DNA of 64,000 nt, taken from Yamagishiella unicocca. Taxonomy: Eukaryota > Chlorophyta > Chlorophyceae > Chlamydomonadales > Volvocaceae. The stretch's first letter is position 1. Every line of letters begins with the position of its first letter. The stretch lies in contig BDSL01000084.1 of the NCBI GenBank assembly GCA_003116995.1, positions 186,001-250,000 on the forward strand. Reading direction: 5' to 3'. The notes beneath the pieces are model-generated. The model searched no databases, was not told where the DNA came from, and worked only from the letters and a program-made list of their open reading frames with translations. The translations under genes were made by a program, and so were the position numbers. Of the stretch, positions 1 through 11,800 are shown one piece after another.

Positions 1-135
1 ACTCGCCGGCGGCATCGACACCTCGCCCGCTACCTCCCTCACTGCACCCTCCCCTCGCTGCCCCTCCCTCGCCCTCCGTTTCCTATGTCGTGTAACCGGG
101 TCTCCTCGCCACACCCTCCCGGCCCCCCCGGCCAG

Positions 136-3100
136 GTGTCTCTGCGGCGGGAGGCTGCCGAGCACTACGTGTCCATGGGGCTCGTAGGTGGGTGGCTGGG
201 ATGTGCCGGTTGCCGGTTGCCGGCACCAAGGATTCCCTGGGCCCCTGCCCCCTCGGCGATTCACGGCTTCATATGCTCGCGCGGCCCCTCCCCCTCCCCC
301 ACATACACGGACGTTCGTTTTCCCCCTCTCCCGTCGCTTTCCATACAACCTTTAATGGTCGCACGCAGGCTCTGCTATCCGGGTGTTCGAATCGCTGGAG
401 TTGTGGGACAGCGCCCTCACGTGCTACCGGCTGCTGGGCAAGAAGGCTCTGGCTGAGGAGCTCATCCGGAGGAGGTAGGCGCCAGGGAGGGTGTTTGTGT
501 GGGCTTGGGGAGGTGTCGGGGAGGGGGGGAGGCTGCCACCCTGCCGGCGGACAGAAGTTAACACAGGGGAAATGAATACACACACCCTGCTCCCCGCCTT
601 GTCGTACGTTCGTACAGGCTCGCTGTGACACCCGAGGACCCGCGGCTGTGGTGCGCGCTGGGCGACTTGCACATGGACGACAAGTGAGTGCGGTCGGGGT
701 TGGCGTTGCGGTTAAGGCGGTTGGCGGTTGGGCTCCGACGGTTTGACGTCTCTGGCTGTTTGGAGCGGTTGCGCGCCTGTAGTACTTCATAACCTATTCG
801 GTTGCCCCCGCCCCTTCCGCAGTCGCTGATTGTAACGATTTGTGGTCACCTGTTGTCGTACGCGCCCCCCTGCCACCTGCCATCTGTCCCCTGCCTCCCC
901 CATCGGGTCCTGGCGTGTAACCGGGTCTCCCCCCCGCCCCCCCTGCCAGGTACTACGAGGAGGCCTGGCGGCGGTCCGGGCAGCGCCACACTCGCAGCCA
1001 GAGGAGCCTCGCCCGCAGCGCCATGGGCAGGAAGTGAGTGCGCCCCCGCAGCCCCCACCTGCCCCCGCAGCCCCCACCTGCCCCCGCCCGCCCTACGTCG
1101 TGACACCCCGCCTCGCCGCCTCCCTGGTCCCCCCAGCCCCCACCTGCCCCCGCCTGCCCCTCTGCCAAGCCACGACACAACCCCGCTTCCCTTCACCACC
1201 ACCACCACCGCTTTCCGCCTGCCATAGTGCTCGACGCCGCCGGTATCCAGCCAGCTGCCGCCGCCGCCCCACCCAACATGCGACCCTTCAGTTCCCTCCA
1301 AACCCCACGTCCCGCCCCCCGCCGGTCCTCCTCCTCCTCCCTCCCGCTCAGGGACTACGCCAAGGCTGCCGTGCACTGGGATGCCGCTCTGTCCCTGAAC
1401 CCGCTGCACCCCGAGGCCTGGTTTGCACTGGGCTTCTGCCACCTGCGGGCGGAGAGGCACCGCGAGGCGCTGAGGGTGGGTGCGGCCCCGTCCCCACCCG
1501 CTGCGGCCCCGCCTCCACCCGCTGCGGCCCCGCCTCCCTCCTTGACGCGTGCCAAGCTTATATTATTTTCTCCGACCTTGTCCCCGGATTCCCTCCCTCC
1601 TTCCGTCCATCAGTTTTGCTTTTCAGTGCCGGCCCGAGGGTTTCCTCCCTCGCTCCCTCCCTCCCTCCCCCCTGCAGGCCTTCACGCGGGTCACCCAGCA
1701 GGAGCCGGACAACGGGGAGGCCTGGAACAACATCGCGGCGCTGTGGATGCACCTGGGGGGGTACAGGTGGGGGCCGGGCAGGGAGGGGGGTGGGGAGGGC
1801 GGCAGCAGGGGGGCAGCAGGGGGGGGCACTTGAGGCGGCCAGGGAGACTCATTGAGTCGGCGCATTTGCCGGCAGCAGCAAACACACCACCTAGCGACCC
1901 AAGCCCACGCGTGTGGCGTCCCACATCCACCTCGGCGGACCTCCTCCCCGACGAACACGCTCCCGCAGCCGACCCCCCCGGCCCCCTCTCCTCCCCTCCC
2001 CAACCCAACCCATCCATACACGCGCACAGGCCCGCCTTCGCTGCGCTGTCCGAGTCTGTGCGCCACAAGCGGGACTCATGGCAGGCGTGGGAGAACTACG
2101 CGCGCGCGGCGCTGGCGTCCGGGCACTACCAGCCAGCAGTCCGGGGGCTGCAGATGGTGCGACAGGGCGGGGAAGGGAGGGGTGGAGGGGTGTGTGTGCA
2201 GGGCGGGGCATGTGGGGTTGGGGCGGCAGGGACATCCGGCAGCGGTTGCAGTCACATCATGCATCGTACTGCTCGGCATGCGACGCCTTCCCGCCCTGCA
2301 TGACTAAGCCTCCTCTCTCGCCTCACAACACCCTCCGTTGCAACCCGTGCTGCCGCTTCCTCCGCCCTTCCTGTCCCCTCCCCCCTGCCCTCTCGCTCCA
2401 AAGGCCCTGCAGCTGAGTTCTGGCCAGCGGTTGTTCGTGGACGTGGTTTCGGGGCTGCTAGACGTGCTGGAGGGGCGGCAGCCGCCCAGGGACGGGGGCA
2501 CCTCCCTGGCGGCGGCGGCGGTGGCGGCGGCGGACGGGCTGCTGGGGGTCGCGGGGTCGGTGGAGCCGGCAGCGGTGGAGGAAGACAGCTCGCTGCAGGT
2601 GGGGGGGTTGAGAGCAAGCTCGTATGTGGGGTGGGTGGGTGTGCGTGTATGGGTGTGGGGATGTGGGTGACTTTGGGCATTGGTTTGCGTTGTGGTCGTT
2701 GTGGCTGGCGGCCGTGGTCGTTGTGGCTGGCTGTTTGGGGGCATGGCGGGCTACAGCTGGAGGGAGGGAGGGGCATGGGCAGGGCAGTGGGGGTGAAAAC
2801 CTCCTCCGCCCAATCTCTCCTCACCTGTTTCCGCTCTACCCTCTCCTCACCTGTTTCCGCTCGTCCTCACCTACCCTCATCCCCACCTGCCCTCGTCCCC
2901 ACCTGCCCCCGCAGGAGTTTGAGGCGGCGCTGGGTGTGCCGCTGCTGCCGCTGCTGTCAGACGTGCCGCTGCGGCCGCCCGGGGAGCCGCTGGCGGGGCC
3001 GGACGGGGGAGCCGACGACGCAGCAGCAGCAGCAGCGCCGGAGGCAGCAGCGGGGGGCTCGGGGAATCAGCAGCAGCAGGACGAGCAGGCGGCGGGCGGC

Positions 3101-3966
3101 ACTGCCGCTCCGGAGCTGGTTTCGGGGCGGGAGCGGGAGATGGTTCTGGGGGGCCTGGGGTCGCTGCTGCGCGAGGGGGTCAACTCGGCCGCCTCGGGGC
3201 CGGCCCTGTGGGGCTGTCTGGCCAGGTACTGGGCGCTCAAGGGGGAGATGGAGAGCGCCAAGGAGGCCAGGCTGAAGCAGGTCCGCGGGCTGGCGGTGGG
3301 CGCCTTCAAGTCCGACCCCGCCAGGTTCGCCGAGTACGCGGAGGCTTCTGAGGCGCTGGCTCGCAGCTACCTGGCCTGCCACAAGCTGGGGCGCCAGGGT
3401 GGGTGCGGGGCCGGGGGCGGGAGCGGGTAAGCGGCCATCGCCCAGCAGGGAGGGTCACGCGCCAGCAGGGTCTGCTGCTCCGCCCGCTCCTCTTGCTCCT
3501 CCCGCTGCGCTGCCTCACCTGCCTGCCCCCTCCGCCCGCCCGCACCTTGCGCCCTCCGCTCACCCAGGTGGAATTAAGGACCTGGCCGCCGGCCGTATGC
3601 ACCTTCGCGGTCTGCTACGGGCCACCGCCGAGAACTTCGGAGAGCACCCGCTCACAGCGAAGCTTCAGGTAGGGTGGGAGGGGTGGGGGGACGGGCGAGA
3701 TTTGTAGGGCAGTGAGGGCCAGGTGCGTGAAGCATCCCGCGGGAAGGCGGCGTGTGGGCGGGTCTACGGCATGTGGTGTTGTGCTTAGCGCCACGGGCGT
3801 ATGCACGCGTGTGGTGGGTGCAGATGTTCCGCAGAGGCTTCTGGTGGCTTGAGTTGTGACTTACTCCCTGTGCGTGACTCCCAAATTGGACGTGCAGGGC
3901 CTGCTGGAAGAAATTACTCAGCTTGAGGACGTGGCCCTAGCCGCCAGTCGGGCGGTGAACAGCTGA
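136..3966 (+). CDS. TTC27: TTC27-like tetratricopeptide repeat protein (3' part of gene)
   Basis: Eleven exons are visible: 136-187, 369-474, 618-683, 950-1033, 1352-1475, 1678-1766, 2030-2156, 2404-2598, 2915-3398, 3568-3668 and 3898-3966 (TGA). All have GT-AG borders and the phases agree throughout (499 codons). The 5' end lies outside the window. The spliced protein reads AAEHYVSMGLV, then AIRVFESLELWDSALTCYRL, RLAVTPEDPRLWCALGDLH, then TPR units around DYAKAAVHWDAALSLNP and AFTRVTQQEPDNGEAWNNIA. This is the order and spacing of the conserved C-terminal half of human TTC27 and yeast Emw1. Family members are TPR scaffolds linked to assembly of other proteins; the exact role in algae is unknown. 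An Ala/Gln-rich insert (about 3020-3090) is low complexity and probably lineage-specific. The gene identity is strong; the exon 136-187 border is less certain because its upstream partner is missing. Confidence 0.85.
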
Positions 3967-4096
3967 TGAGGGATTTCGGAGCGCATTGCCTGCAGCATGC
4001 AGAACGGAAGGCGATGTGATCCAACAAATGCGATGGATGTTAGCTCGTACCTTGGGAGCCAGCGTATTGCCGTACTTTGACCTGGCATTCGTTGAC

Positions 4097-4101
4097 TGTA
4101 A
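4097..4101 (+). terminator. TGTAA polyadenylation signal of the TTC27-like gene
   Basis: TGTAA lies about 130 nt after the TTC27 stop and about 160 nt before the next start codon. This pentamer is the usual poly(A) signal in chlamydomonad algae. Assignment by position only. Confidence 0.5.
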
Positions 4102-4263
4102 TAAAGCAGCATTGGGACTATTTTGCCTTCTGATCAACGCGTCTATAATACAATCATTCGGCTTGAACACGATTTGAGTTAGCGTCATCACTTCGGTTTC
4201 GTCTCCAAACTTGCAACAACGCAATTATAGCCTCTGGGCCTGATTTTATCTCGATAAAATATC

Positions 4264-5410
4264 ATGGAAGCTGCTGCGCCGCCTGCCGCGCCTGTTCGCC
4301 AGGCCAACCGGTATGTGCGCATCTCCGGACGAGGTACCGGACATAAGTCTATGTAGCAAGGACACAGCCACCGAGGCATCTTTTAAGCATACGCACCTAG
4401 GCGACAAGTGGCGGCGACTGTTTACATCACGGGGTCGGGCTTAGATCCGCTTGCCCATTGGGTCCCGGTGTCTTGTAGGGTGCAGGTCAGCACCAACAAG
4501 AAGCCTCTACAGTTTTACCTTAACCTCAGTCGGCGAATCATGTTTGATCTTGGGGAGGTGGAGCTGTCTGCTCTGGGGTTGGGTAAGTACAGTGCATACG
4601 GGAGCGAGGACAGCTTAGCTAAGTGCTGAGCCAACTTCTATCCTGATGCAGCCGTCTCGAACATGGTTACCGTCGCTGAGATCCTCAAGAAGGAGGGCTG
4701 GGCAGTAGAGAAGAGTAAGTGAAAAGGGGTGGGCATCGTCACGGTACAGTATGCATTGTCTTCGGACTCCGGGACGTAGGCGTGCGCTGGTACAGCTCCA
4801 GAGGCGGCAGGGCCGAGCCACCTTTTCTACGTGAGATAGTGCATTGCGGTGCCCGGCCACAGATGCCGCATGTTGATCATCCTGCAGACTTGCCCGTCTC
4901 ACCACCTTCACGTCGCCTGGCTTTCCGATGCCACTGCCACGCCGTCAGGTCTCCGCACGGGTCTGGAGACGCTGGAGGGTGAGGGCGACCAGCGCAGCAT
5001 GAGCAAGCCGAAGATGGAGGTCGTGCTGGCGAAGTCAGCAGGTGGGTGCCGGGCGCGTCGTGCCTGGCCCAGGTGCACCGACCTCCCACGACGGGGGGTG
5101 CGCAGGTCAAGGGTGGAAGTGGCACCAGAAATCGACCTCGGGTTACAGGTACCAGACTTTGAGGATAGCTGCATCGATCGCTGGTTGCCTGTGGAAAATC
5201 CAACTGGGCCGGCTTATTTTGTCGCCCCTGCGCCATGAGGCGGTATCCGCGGCGGCTGGCATCCCTTGACGGCCCCCATCGCCAACGAGCCTTTGACGCC
5301 AATCCCACAACCGATGTCGCTGTTCTGCCGCAGACTTCGACCGCTTGTTTGCAGAGAACCCGCCGCCGCCGCGCGGCCAGAAGCCTGCTGCTGAGGCTGT
5401 GGCAGCTTAA
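4264..5410 (+). CDS. Alba-domain DNA/RNA-binding protein
   Basis: Five exons: 4264-4310 (ATG), 4479-4582, 4652-4714, 4949-5041 and 5334-5410 (TAA). They total 384 nt, or 127 aa. The product begins MEAAAPPAAPVRQANRVQVS and continues KKPLQFYLNLSRRIMFDLG, VELSALGLAVSNMVTVAEIL, KKEGWAVEK, and later KPKMEVVLAKS. This follows plant small Alba proteins residue for residue in the core (NRIQVS...KKPLFFYVNLAKR...VELSALG...VTVAEILKNNGFAVEKK). Alba proteins are small dimeric binders of DNA and RNA, acting in RNA metabolism and chromatin. The tail after the domain is short and proline-rich, with no RGG extension, so this is the short plant type. The stretch 4311-4478 is an intron. No clear TGTAA was seen shortly downstream. 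Confidence 0.88.
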
Positions 5411-6910
5411 GGTGCAACCGCCCAACGGTGCCGCGTCCAGTCGTACTGCTGGGGCACGAGCCCATGCGTGCATTTGCGGCCGCGAGGACAGCGCGTGGCA
5501 GCACGTGTGGACTCGGGAGCCAGGCGGTTTGTTTGGGGGTGCCAGTGGGGGGTGCGGCTGTTGTTTGGTCGGTGCGTGCGATGATGGCGGGCGGACAAGT
5601 CCACGGACCAGTGCATCACACCAACGGATGCGGAGCGAATTGCATACAACGGCTGAAGAGCTGCTTCAGCGCTTACCGCGCGTACGGCCAACGCACGCTT
5701 CTCACAGGACGGGTTCGCACGGCAGCAGAGGAAGCGGGGGTTGCATGGGGGTAGAGGGAGCGCGGTGGCGGTAGCAGCACGGGCGGTGTGTTGCGCGGCA
5801 GGGTGTGAGAGTGCCGCGAAGCGCATCAGCGTATGTCGGAGCTGGCCCAAGGCGGCCGGTGTGCGCTGCTGCATTCGCCTAATGCTGGTCCAGGCGGCAA
5901 TGCGGGCGGAGGGATATGAGGACGCACGCCAGAAGAGTCGGTTGCTGGGCTGTGCATTATTGTCATGATGGGGTGAGAGGTGTTGAGCGCAGTGCAGCTT
6001 AGTAGGGGGTGCCATTTCATTAAGAAAGGGAGCGCGGAGGCCTCTCGGACCACATCCACGGTGCTCTACCAGGAACACGGTCCGAGAAAAATTTCGTAAA
6101 CCGTGGCTGCAGCTTGCACATTGTACGCCACCTAGCTTCAAGCGTAACAACCTTGCGTTGCGGACAATAAAGCTGTAGCCTCGATGCTCGTAATACTTCC
6201 TAACATGGTACGCATTGATGAAGTTCTCAAGATCTCAACCCGACGGCCCCAGCTGGGTAAGTGACCAATCCGGCACTACGCACGAGGTACGAGTAGTGCA
6301 CATACCACCAGCACTGTTGCGGGAGAGCCGGGCAGCAGGCGCAACAGCCCCAGCAGCGGCTTTCAGACCTGCGCTGCGTGGCGTAGTGGTGCCCACACAC
6401 GCAGTCCGGCTGGCGAGTGTGATGAGGTTGTGAGCAAGGGCTACGCTGAGGCAGGTCAGCACAGCAGCCCCCCCCTTGAAGGACGTATGGGTCCAGGCAC
6501 GAATGCACTGTCAATCGGTTTACACACCGCCACTTATGACGGGATACGGCGGCGGTGGCCCGCAACCCTGTGGTATGCCGATTTCCACGTTCCATCCGTC
6601 TGCGGCCCCCGGACAGATGGACTCGAGCTGCCCTCCCCCCGTCCCAGCACTGCCCACAGCCCGCTTCAATTCCGGCTGCAACCCTCACCTCCGAAACAGT
6701 GACTCAACTAGTTCGCAAAAAATCGAGGTCCGGTAGTTACCAGCCGTCCAAGCACAAGCCGTACGTCCGTACATCGTACCAGCAGGTCAGCCCCAATTGC
6801 AAGGCCATCCTTCCCTCAGGCTTGCGGACCGTGAATGGCTCAGCTGGGCCCTGCTCGTCCGCCCGTGGGGAGCTCTCAGTAGATGTGTCCAGGCTGCTGC
6901 TGGGGAGCTC
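5411..6910. other. Convergent intergenic region between the Alba gene and SAP18
   Basis: This holds the 3' UTRs of two convergent genes. I see no recognisable coding domain. One exon-like stretch starts at ATG 6205 (MVRIDEVLKISTRRPQLG) and runs into a good donor (GTAAGTG) near 6257, but I found no convincing continuation, so no gene is called. A near-exact copy of the SAP18 stop-codon context lies at about 6868-6885. Confidence 0.5.
6520..6524 (-). terminator. Possible TGTAA polyadenylation signal for SAP18
   Basis: The top strand reads TTACA, so TGTAA lies on the minus strand about 390 nt past the SAP18 stop. It fits the algal poly(A) pentamer, but a 5-mer alone is weak evidence. Confidence 0.3.
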
Positions 6911-7946
6911 TCAGTAGATTGACACGTCCAGGTAGTCGCCCGTCTGGAAGGTGAGCTGCCGCAGCGTCTTTGAGTCGTCCTCGCCCGGCCGCGTGGCGTG
7001 AACCACCCCCACCTGAAGGCGGCAGCAGGGGGAGCGGTAGGAGGCGGCAGCAGGGGTCACCGCTGGCTACAAGTGATCAGGTGGACAGTGCTGGCTACAA
7101 GTGATCAGGTGGACAGTGCTGGCTACAAGTGATCAGGTGGACAGTGCTGGCTACAAGTGATCAGGTGGACAGTGCTGGCTACAAGTGATCAGGTGGACAG
7201 TGCTGGCTACAAGTGATCAGGTGGACAGTGCTGGCTACAAGTGATCAGGTGGACAGTGCTGCCTCCAGTTGTCCCTCTCCATGTTTCCCTGGGCCTCCTC
7301 CTCCCACATTGCATCCGGCCATGTTACCCCCCCCCCCCGTCTGTCGTACAGGCACCTGCGAACAGCGGGTGGTCGCATGATTGGCGCCAACCTGCCCTCT
7401 CCCCCACTTCACCCCACCCCACCTTGCCTCATCATCCCCGTCTTCCAGCTGGGCCCGCCCGTCGTGTTCCCGCCCAGCCCCGGCCCGCTGTCCCCCTGAC
7501 CCTCGCAGCGGCTTGTGCCGCACCTGGCGCATGACGTTGCGTCCCCGACGATCGGGGTAGACAAATGCAAAAGACATGCGCGCATTCCGGTTGCGTGCGG
7601 CGGGGTTGACATCCTTGATGAGGTCCGACAGCTCCCGCAAGTCCGCGTCCATCCATGTGTAAATTGCGACCTCCTCAGGCAAGCTGTTGCGATCAGCAAA
7701 GTCTTCGAGCTTGTGGTGGCCACCCTGCCGTGGGAATACACGCATGAGTAGCGGGCAAGTCTTCTCGCGGTCGATCTCCTCCAGTGGCTGCTGTGGTCCA
7801 GGACCGCCTCCGCCAGCCGCTACGCCTCTAGGACCAAAGCCACCAGGACCGCCACGCGGCCCGTCACCGTAACCGCCGCGGAAGTCGCCGCCCCTCCGCC
7901 CGTCGCGCCAATCCTGCGGACCGCCCCGGTGGTACATGGCCGCCAT
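6911..7946 (-). CDS. SAP18: SAP18 (Sin3-associated polypeptide p18) homolog
   Basis: Two exons: 7946-7524 (ATG at 7946) and 7012-6911 (TGA). They total 525 nt, or 174 aa, close to the 153 aa of human SAP18. The first 45 or so residues are Gly/Arg-rich (MAAMYHRGGPQDWRDGRRGG). The conserved core follows: IDREKTCPLLMRVFPRQGGH, LPEEVAIYTWMDADLRELSD, NPAARNRNARMSFAFVYPD, then across the splice GRNVMRQVGVVH and LTFQTGDYLDVSIY at the end. SAP18 has a ubiquitin-like fold and works in Sin3-HDAC complexes and in the ASAP/PSAP splicing-linked complex. The donor is GTGCGG directly after the MRQ codons and the acceptor is CAG before GTGGGGGTG; this joining keeps the family's VG junction. Confidence 0.93.
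7062..7257. repeat. 28-bp minisatellite, 7 copies, in the SAP18 intron
   Basis: Seven head-to-tail copies of a 28-bp unit beginning GCTGGCTACAAGTGATCAGG, identical by eye. They fill most of the upstream half of the only SAP18 intron (7013-7523). Confidence 0.95.
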
Positions 7947-8828
7947 ACGCCGTGCGCAGGCAGCTAAATGACTGAAATGCGAGTGAAGAAGTTATCGAGT
8001 CTAGGACAGCAGCGTGAGGCTCAATAGGTTACTCGGAAGGCCCTCGGTACCAGCCGAACGGCACGTTCACCCAAGAAAAGTATCCTAAAAACCGTGTGCG
8101 TAGTGGAACTAGGAACTGCGTCCAGCGGCTAAGCAGAAGTTCCTCTGGCGCGAAAAATACCTAAGGAAACCTAATTGGGCTCTGTAGTTTGCCAACCGGT
8201 ACTACTGCATTTATGTCTGGCATACCGTATAACAGTTTGGGCACCAGCATGGACGTGCAGAAAAAGTACGGTGTAAAAGTGATCCAGCCATGCCCACGAC
8301 GTTCTATCCCAGCCGCCGTCCTTATGTTGACAGATATTGTAGTTTCAATCTATGCATTGATCAACACTTACGTTTAGATTTTACTTGATGAATGCCTGCT
8401 TACCGGTATGCGCTCAGTGACTGCAACACCGTAGTTTAGCAGCGGTGTGGAGCTCCCTTACGTGTGTGCTGCGTAGTTCGACCCGAACCACACGATTTCA
8501 GATCAGATCTGCTGGAAAGCTTGATAGTTCAGTGCTGATCGTGACCGGTGGACTGATTCGTCACCATCGGGATTTCGCCCCTCGTGTTTCACATACATAC
8601 ACTCGATAATAAGCTACGAAGTGTATCTACAATCAGCTAGGCAGCAGCACATGCAGCGGCACGGCCCCCGACTCATCGGCCGCCGCGCGCACGCAGCGCT
8701 GTAAACTGCGTCACGGCATTCCTGCCGCTCGGCAACAGCAACCCCCTGTGCGCTACTCCAAACTGCCCCTGAACTGCTGGAGGCATCGCCGCATTTGCGT
8801 ATCCGTCCGCAACTGCGGTTGAGCAGCG
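7947..8828. promoter_or_regulatory. Shared divergent promoter region of SAP18 and exportin-4
   Basis: The start codons of SAP18 (minus) and exportin-4 (plus) lie head to head 882 bp apart, so this stretch must hold both 5' UTRs and promoters. It has lower GC than the genes. I see no clear TATA box and no convincing coding sequence; small ORFs here resemble nothing I know. Confidence 0.5.
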
Positions 8829-11800
8829 ATGGACCTGGACGCGGCCCAGGCGGTGGTGGAGCGTGCTTGCGAGGAGTTTAAGGTAGGCAAGTGGGAATGG
8901 GTGCAGCATGGTTGCGCGATGGCATTGCAGCGGCCGGGGCGGCCAATGCTGGGGGGGCGACTGAGGCGGACGAGCTGAAACTGGTTCGTGGAGCGCTTAC
9001 ACCCTTGGGAGGGTACACCATACGCCGCTGGCATACCCTGGCATTCATTCCATCCCCATCCCCGTCCGGGCACCAGAGGACATGATGTGTATACCTCTCT
9101 CCCGTGTGAGGAGGAATCTTGAGGGGGAATATCCTGCGGTCGGTCGGCAGTGGGGCTGCTGATCGTGACACCTGCGGGCCGAGGCGGGGTGGGGCTGGTA
9201 ACCCTCTCTCCTAACAGCCCTCCCCTCGTGAACCCTCGCCGTTCTGCGTGGTCGTCCTCCCCTTGCTGCCGGCCGTCGTGGGCCCGCACCCTGCGTCCTG
9301 GCCCCCCTGTCCCCTATGGCGTCCCCTCGTCTTCATACCCTTCCGCTGGAGATCCGTAATGCGCTCCTGTCAGCCCCCGGCACAGCCTCACCCCTCTCAC
9401 CTCCCTCACCCGTGCTTCCTGCCCCGTGCCATCCTTGACCCCCCGCACCCCCTCCCCCGCCCGTCTCCCCGCCCCTCGCCCGCGCAGTCGCCGACCACTG
9501 CCGCCGCCGCTTCCTCCGTGCTGCTCCAGTTCCGCTCCTCCCCCGGGGTGCTCCAGGCGTGCCGCCACATACTGGACAGGTCGCACTCGTTGGACGCCAG
9601 GTGCGGGGAAGGGGGGGAAAGGAGGGTTAGGAGGGGCAAGGGACGTGGGGGGGAGGGGCAAGGGACATGAGTGGGTGGGGGGGGAGGGGCAGGGGAGGCA
9701 TGAATGGGTGCGGGGGGGAAGGGGAGTGCCACGTTGAGAGGGGAGGGGTTTCGGAGCTAGGCTTCGAACGACCTGGGCGTTGAGGCTGGCTGGCTTGGAG
9801 GGCTGTGGGGGTTGGTGGGGAGCTGAGGTAGGGCTGCGAGGGGTCGCTCTCTCGCTGGTCGTCGGGGGTCGTCGTGGCAGCAGGCAAGGCATGAGGCATG
9901 TGCGTCTTGCGGCGGCGCACGTGTCCAGCGAGCTGCGCCCTGCAGTGCAGTTCGCAGTGCCCTGCAGTGCAGTTCGCAGTGCAGTGCAGTAGCCGGCGTT
10001 CGTGGATTTCCAATCAACCTCAAAGGACATCCCCTCCGCGTGTGTGGTCCGGGTTGTACGACATCTCGTCCGCGTGTGTGGTCCGGGTTGTACGACAGGT
10101 TCCACGCCGCTGCGGCGCTGAGGGAGGCAGTGGTCCGCGAGTGGGCGACGCTCGGCCCGGACGGCCGTACGGCACTCCGGTCGTACCTGATATCGTACCT
10201 GGTGGCGCACGCGGAGGAGCCGGCCATGCAGGTGGGCGGGCGCGGGGGAGGCGTTGGGCCGGCGGGGAAGTATGTGTATGTGCGTGTGTGTATGCGTCTG
10301 GATCGCTTTGCTGCCGGCTCGCTGCGCCCTTTGATGGCCAGGGCGCGCCCGGCCGCTTGTTACTGGAGGTCAGCGTCCTGCTCTGCGGGTTAGGGCCTGG
10401 TTCCAAAGCTGACGGTGTTGCTCTGGTTCCAAAACTGACGGTGTTGCTCCCGCCCCGCCGCCCTCCCACTGCTCCGCTGCAGGTGGTGCGTTCGTCGCTC
10501 ATCTCAGCGCTGGCGGTGCTGGTCAAGCGCGGCTGGCTGGAGCCGGAGCATGGCGACAGCCGCGCGCAGCAGTCGGGGTTCTTCCGGGTGAGCGGCTGCG
10601 ACCTTGCCAGCCGCACCTGGGAGCCAGCACCGCGACCTTGCCAGCCGCACCTGGGAGCCAGCACCGCGACCTTGCCAGCCGCACCTGGGAGCCAGCACCG
10701 CGACCTAGCCAGCCGCACCTGGGAGCCAGCACCGCGACCTAGCCAGCCGCACCTGGGAGCCAGCACCGCGACCTAGCCAGCCGCACCTGGGAGCCAGCAC
10801 CGCGACCTAGCCAGCCGCACCTGGGAGCCAGCACCGCGACCTAGCCAGCCGCACCTGGGAGCCAGCACCGCGACCTAGCCAGCCGCACCTGGGAGCCAGC
10901 ACCGCGACCTAGCCAGCCGCACCTGGGAGCCAGCACCGCGACCTAGCCAGCCGCACCTGGGAGCCAGCACCGCGACCTAGCCAGCCGCACCTGGGAGCCA
11001 GCACCGCGACCTAGCCAGCCGCACCTGGGAGCCAGCACCGCGACCTAGCCAGCCGCACCTGGGAGCCAGCACCGCGACCTAGCCAGCCGCACCTGGGAGC
11101 CAGCACCGCGACCTAGCCAGCCGCACCTGGGAGCCAGCACCGCGACCTAGCCAGCCGCACCTGGGAGCCAGCACCGCGACCTAGCCAGCCGCACCTGGGA
11201 GCCAGCACCGCGACCTAGCCAGCCGCACCTGGAGCCAGCACCGCGACCTGCCAGCCGCACCTGGGAGCCAGCACCGCGACCTAGCCAGCCGCACCTGGGA
11301 GCCAGCACCGCGACCTAGCCAGCCGCACCTGGGAGCCAGCACCGCGACCTAGCCAGCCGCACCTGGGAGCCAGCACCGCGACCTAGCCAGCCCTAGCCAG
11401 CCGCACCTGGGAGCCAGCACCGCGACCTTGCCAGCCGCACCTGGGAGCCAGCACCGCGACCTTGCCAGCCGCACCTGGGAGCCAGCACCGCGACCTAGCC
11501 AGCCGCACCTGGGAGCCAGCACCGCGACCTTGCCAGCCGCACCTGGGAGCCAGCACCGCGACCTTGCCAGCCGCACCTGGGAGCCAGCACCGCGACCTTG
11601 CCAGCGACCCGGAATCACTGTCCTGACACTGGTGTATGACCCGGAACCCCTCCGCAGCCCGCTCCACTGCTCTCTCGCACCCGGCCTCGACCCGCTGCCC
11701 ATTCCCGGTATGTGCTGCCAACGGTGTACGACGAAATAATTTATCGCCTCGCCCCGCCCCGCCGTCCCCCCTGGACCCCGTGTCAGGATCTGGAGGCCGC

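Noticed and set aside
6205..6262. Possible first exon (MVRIDEVLKISTRRPQLG plus GT donor)
   Set aside because: No downstream exon with matching phase or recognisable domain was found, and it lies in the 3' UTR zone of two convergent genes.
10598..11605. CRISPR-like array
   Set aside because: Units are contiguous with no unique spacers, and the DNA is eukaryotic; it is an intronic minisatellite. The same applies to the 28-bp, 25-bp and 178-bp arrays.
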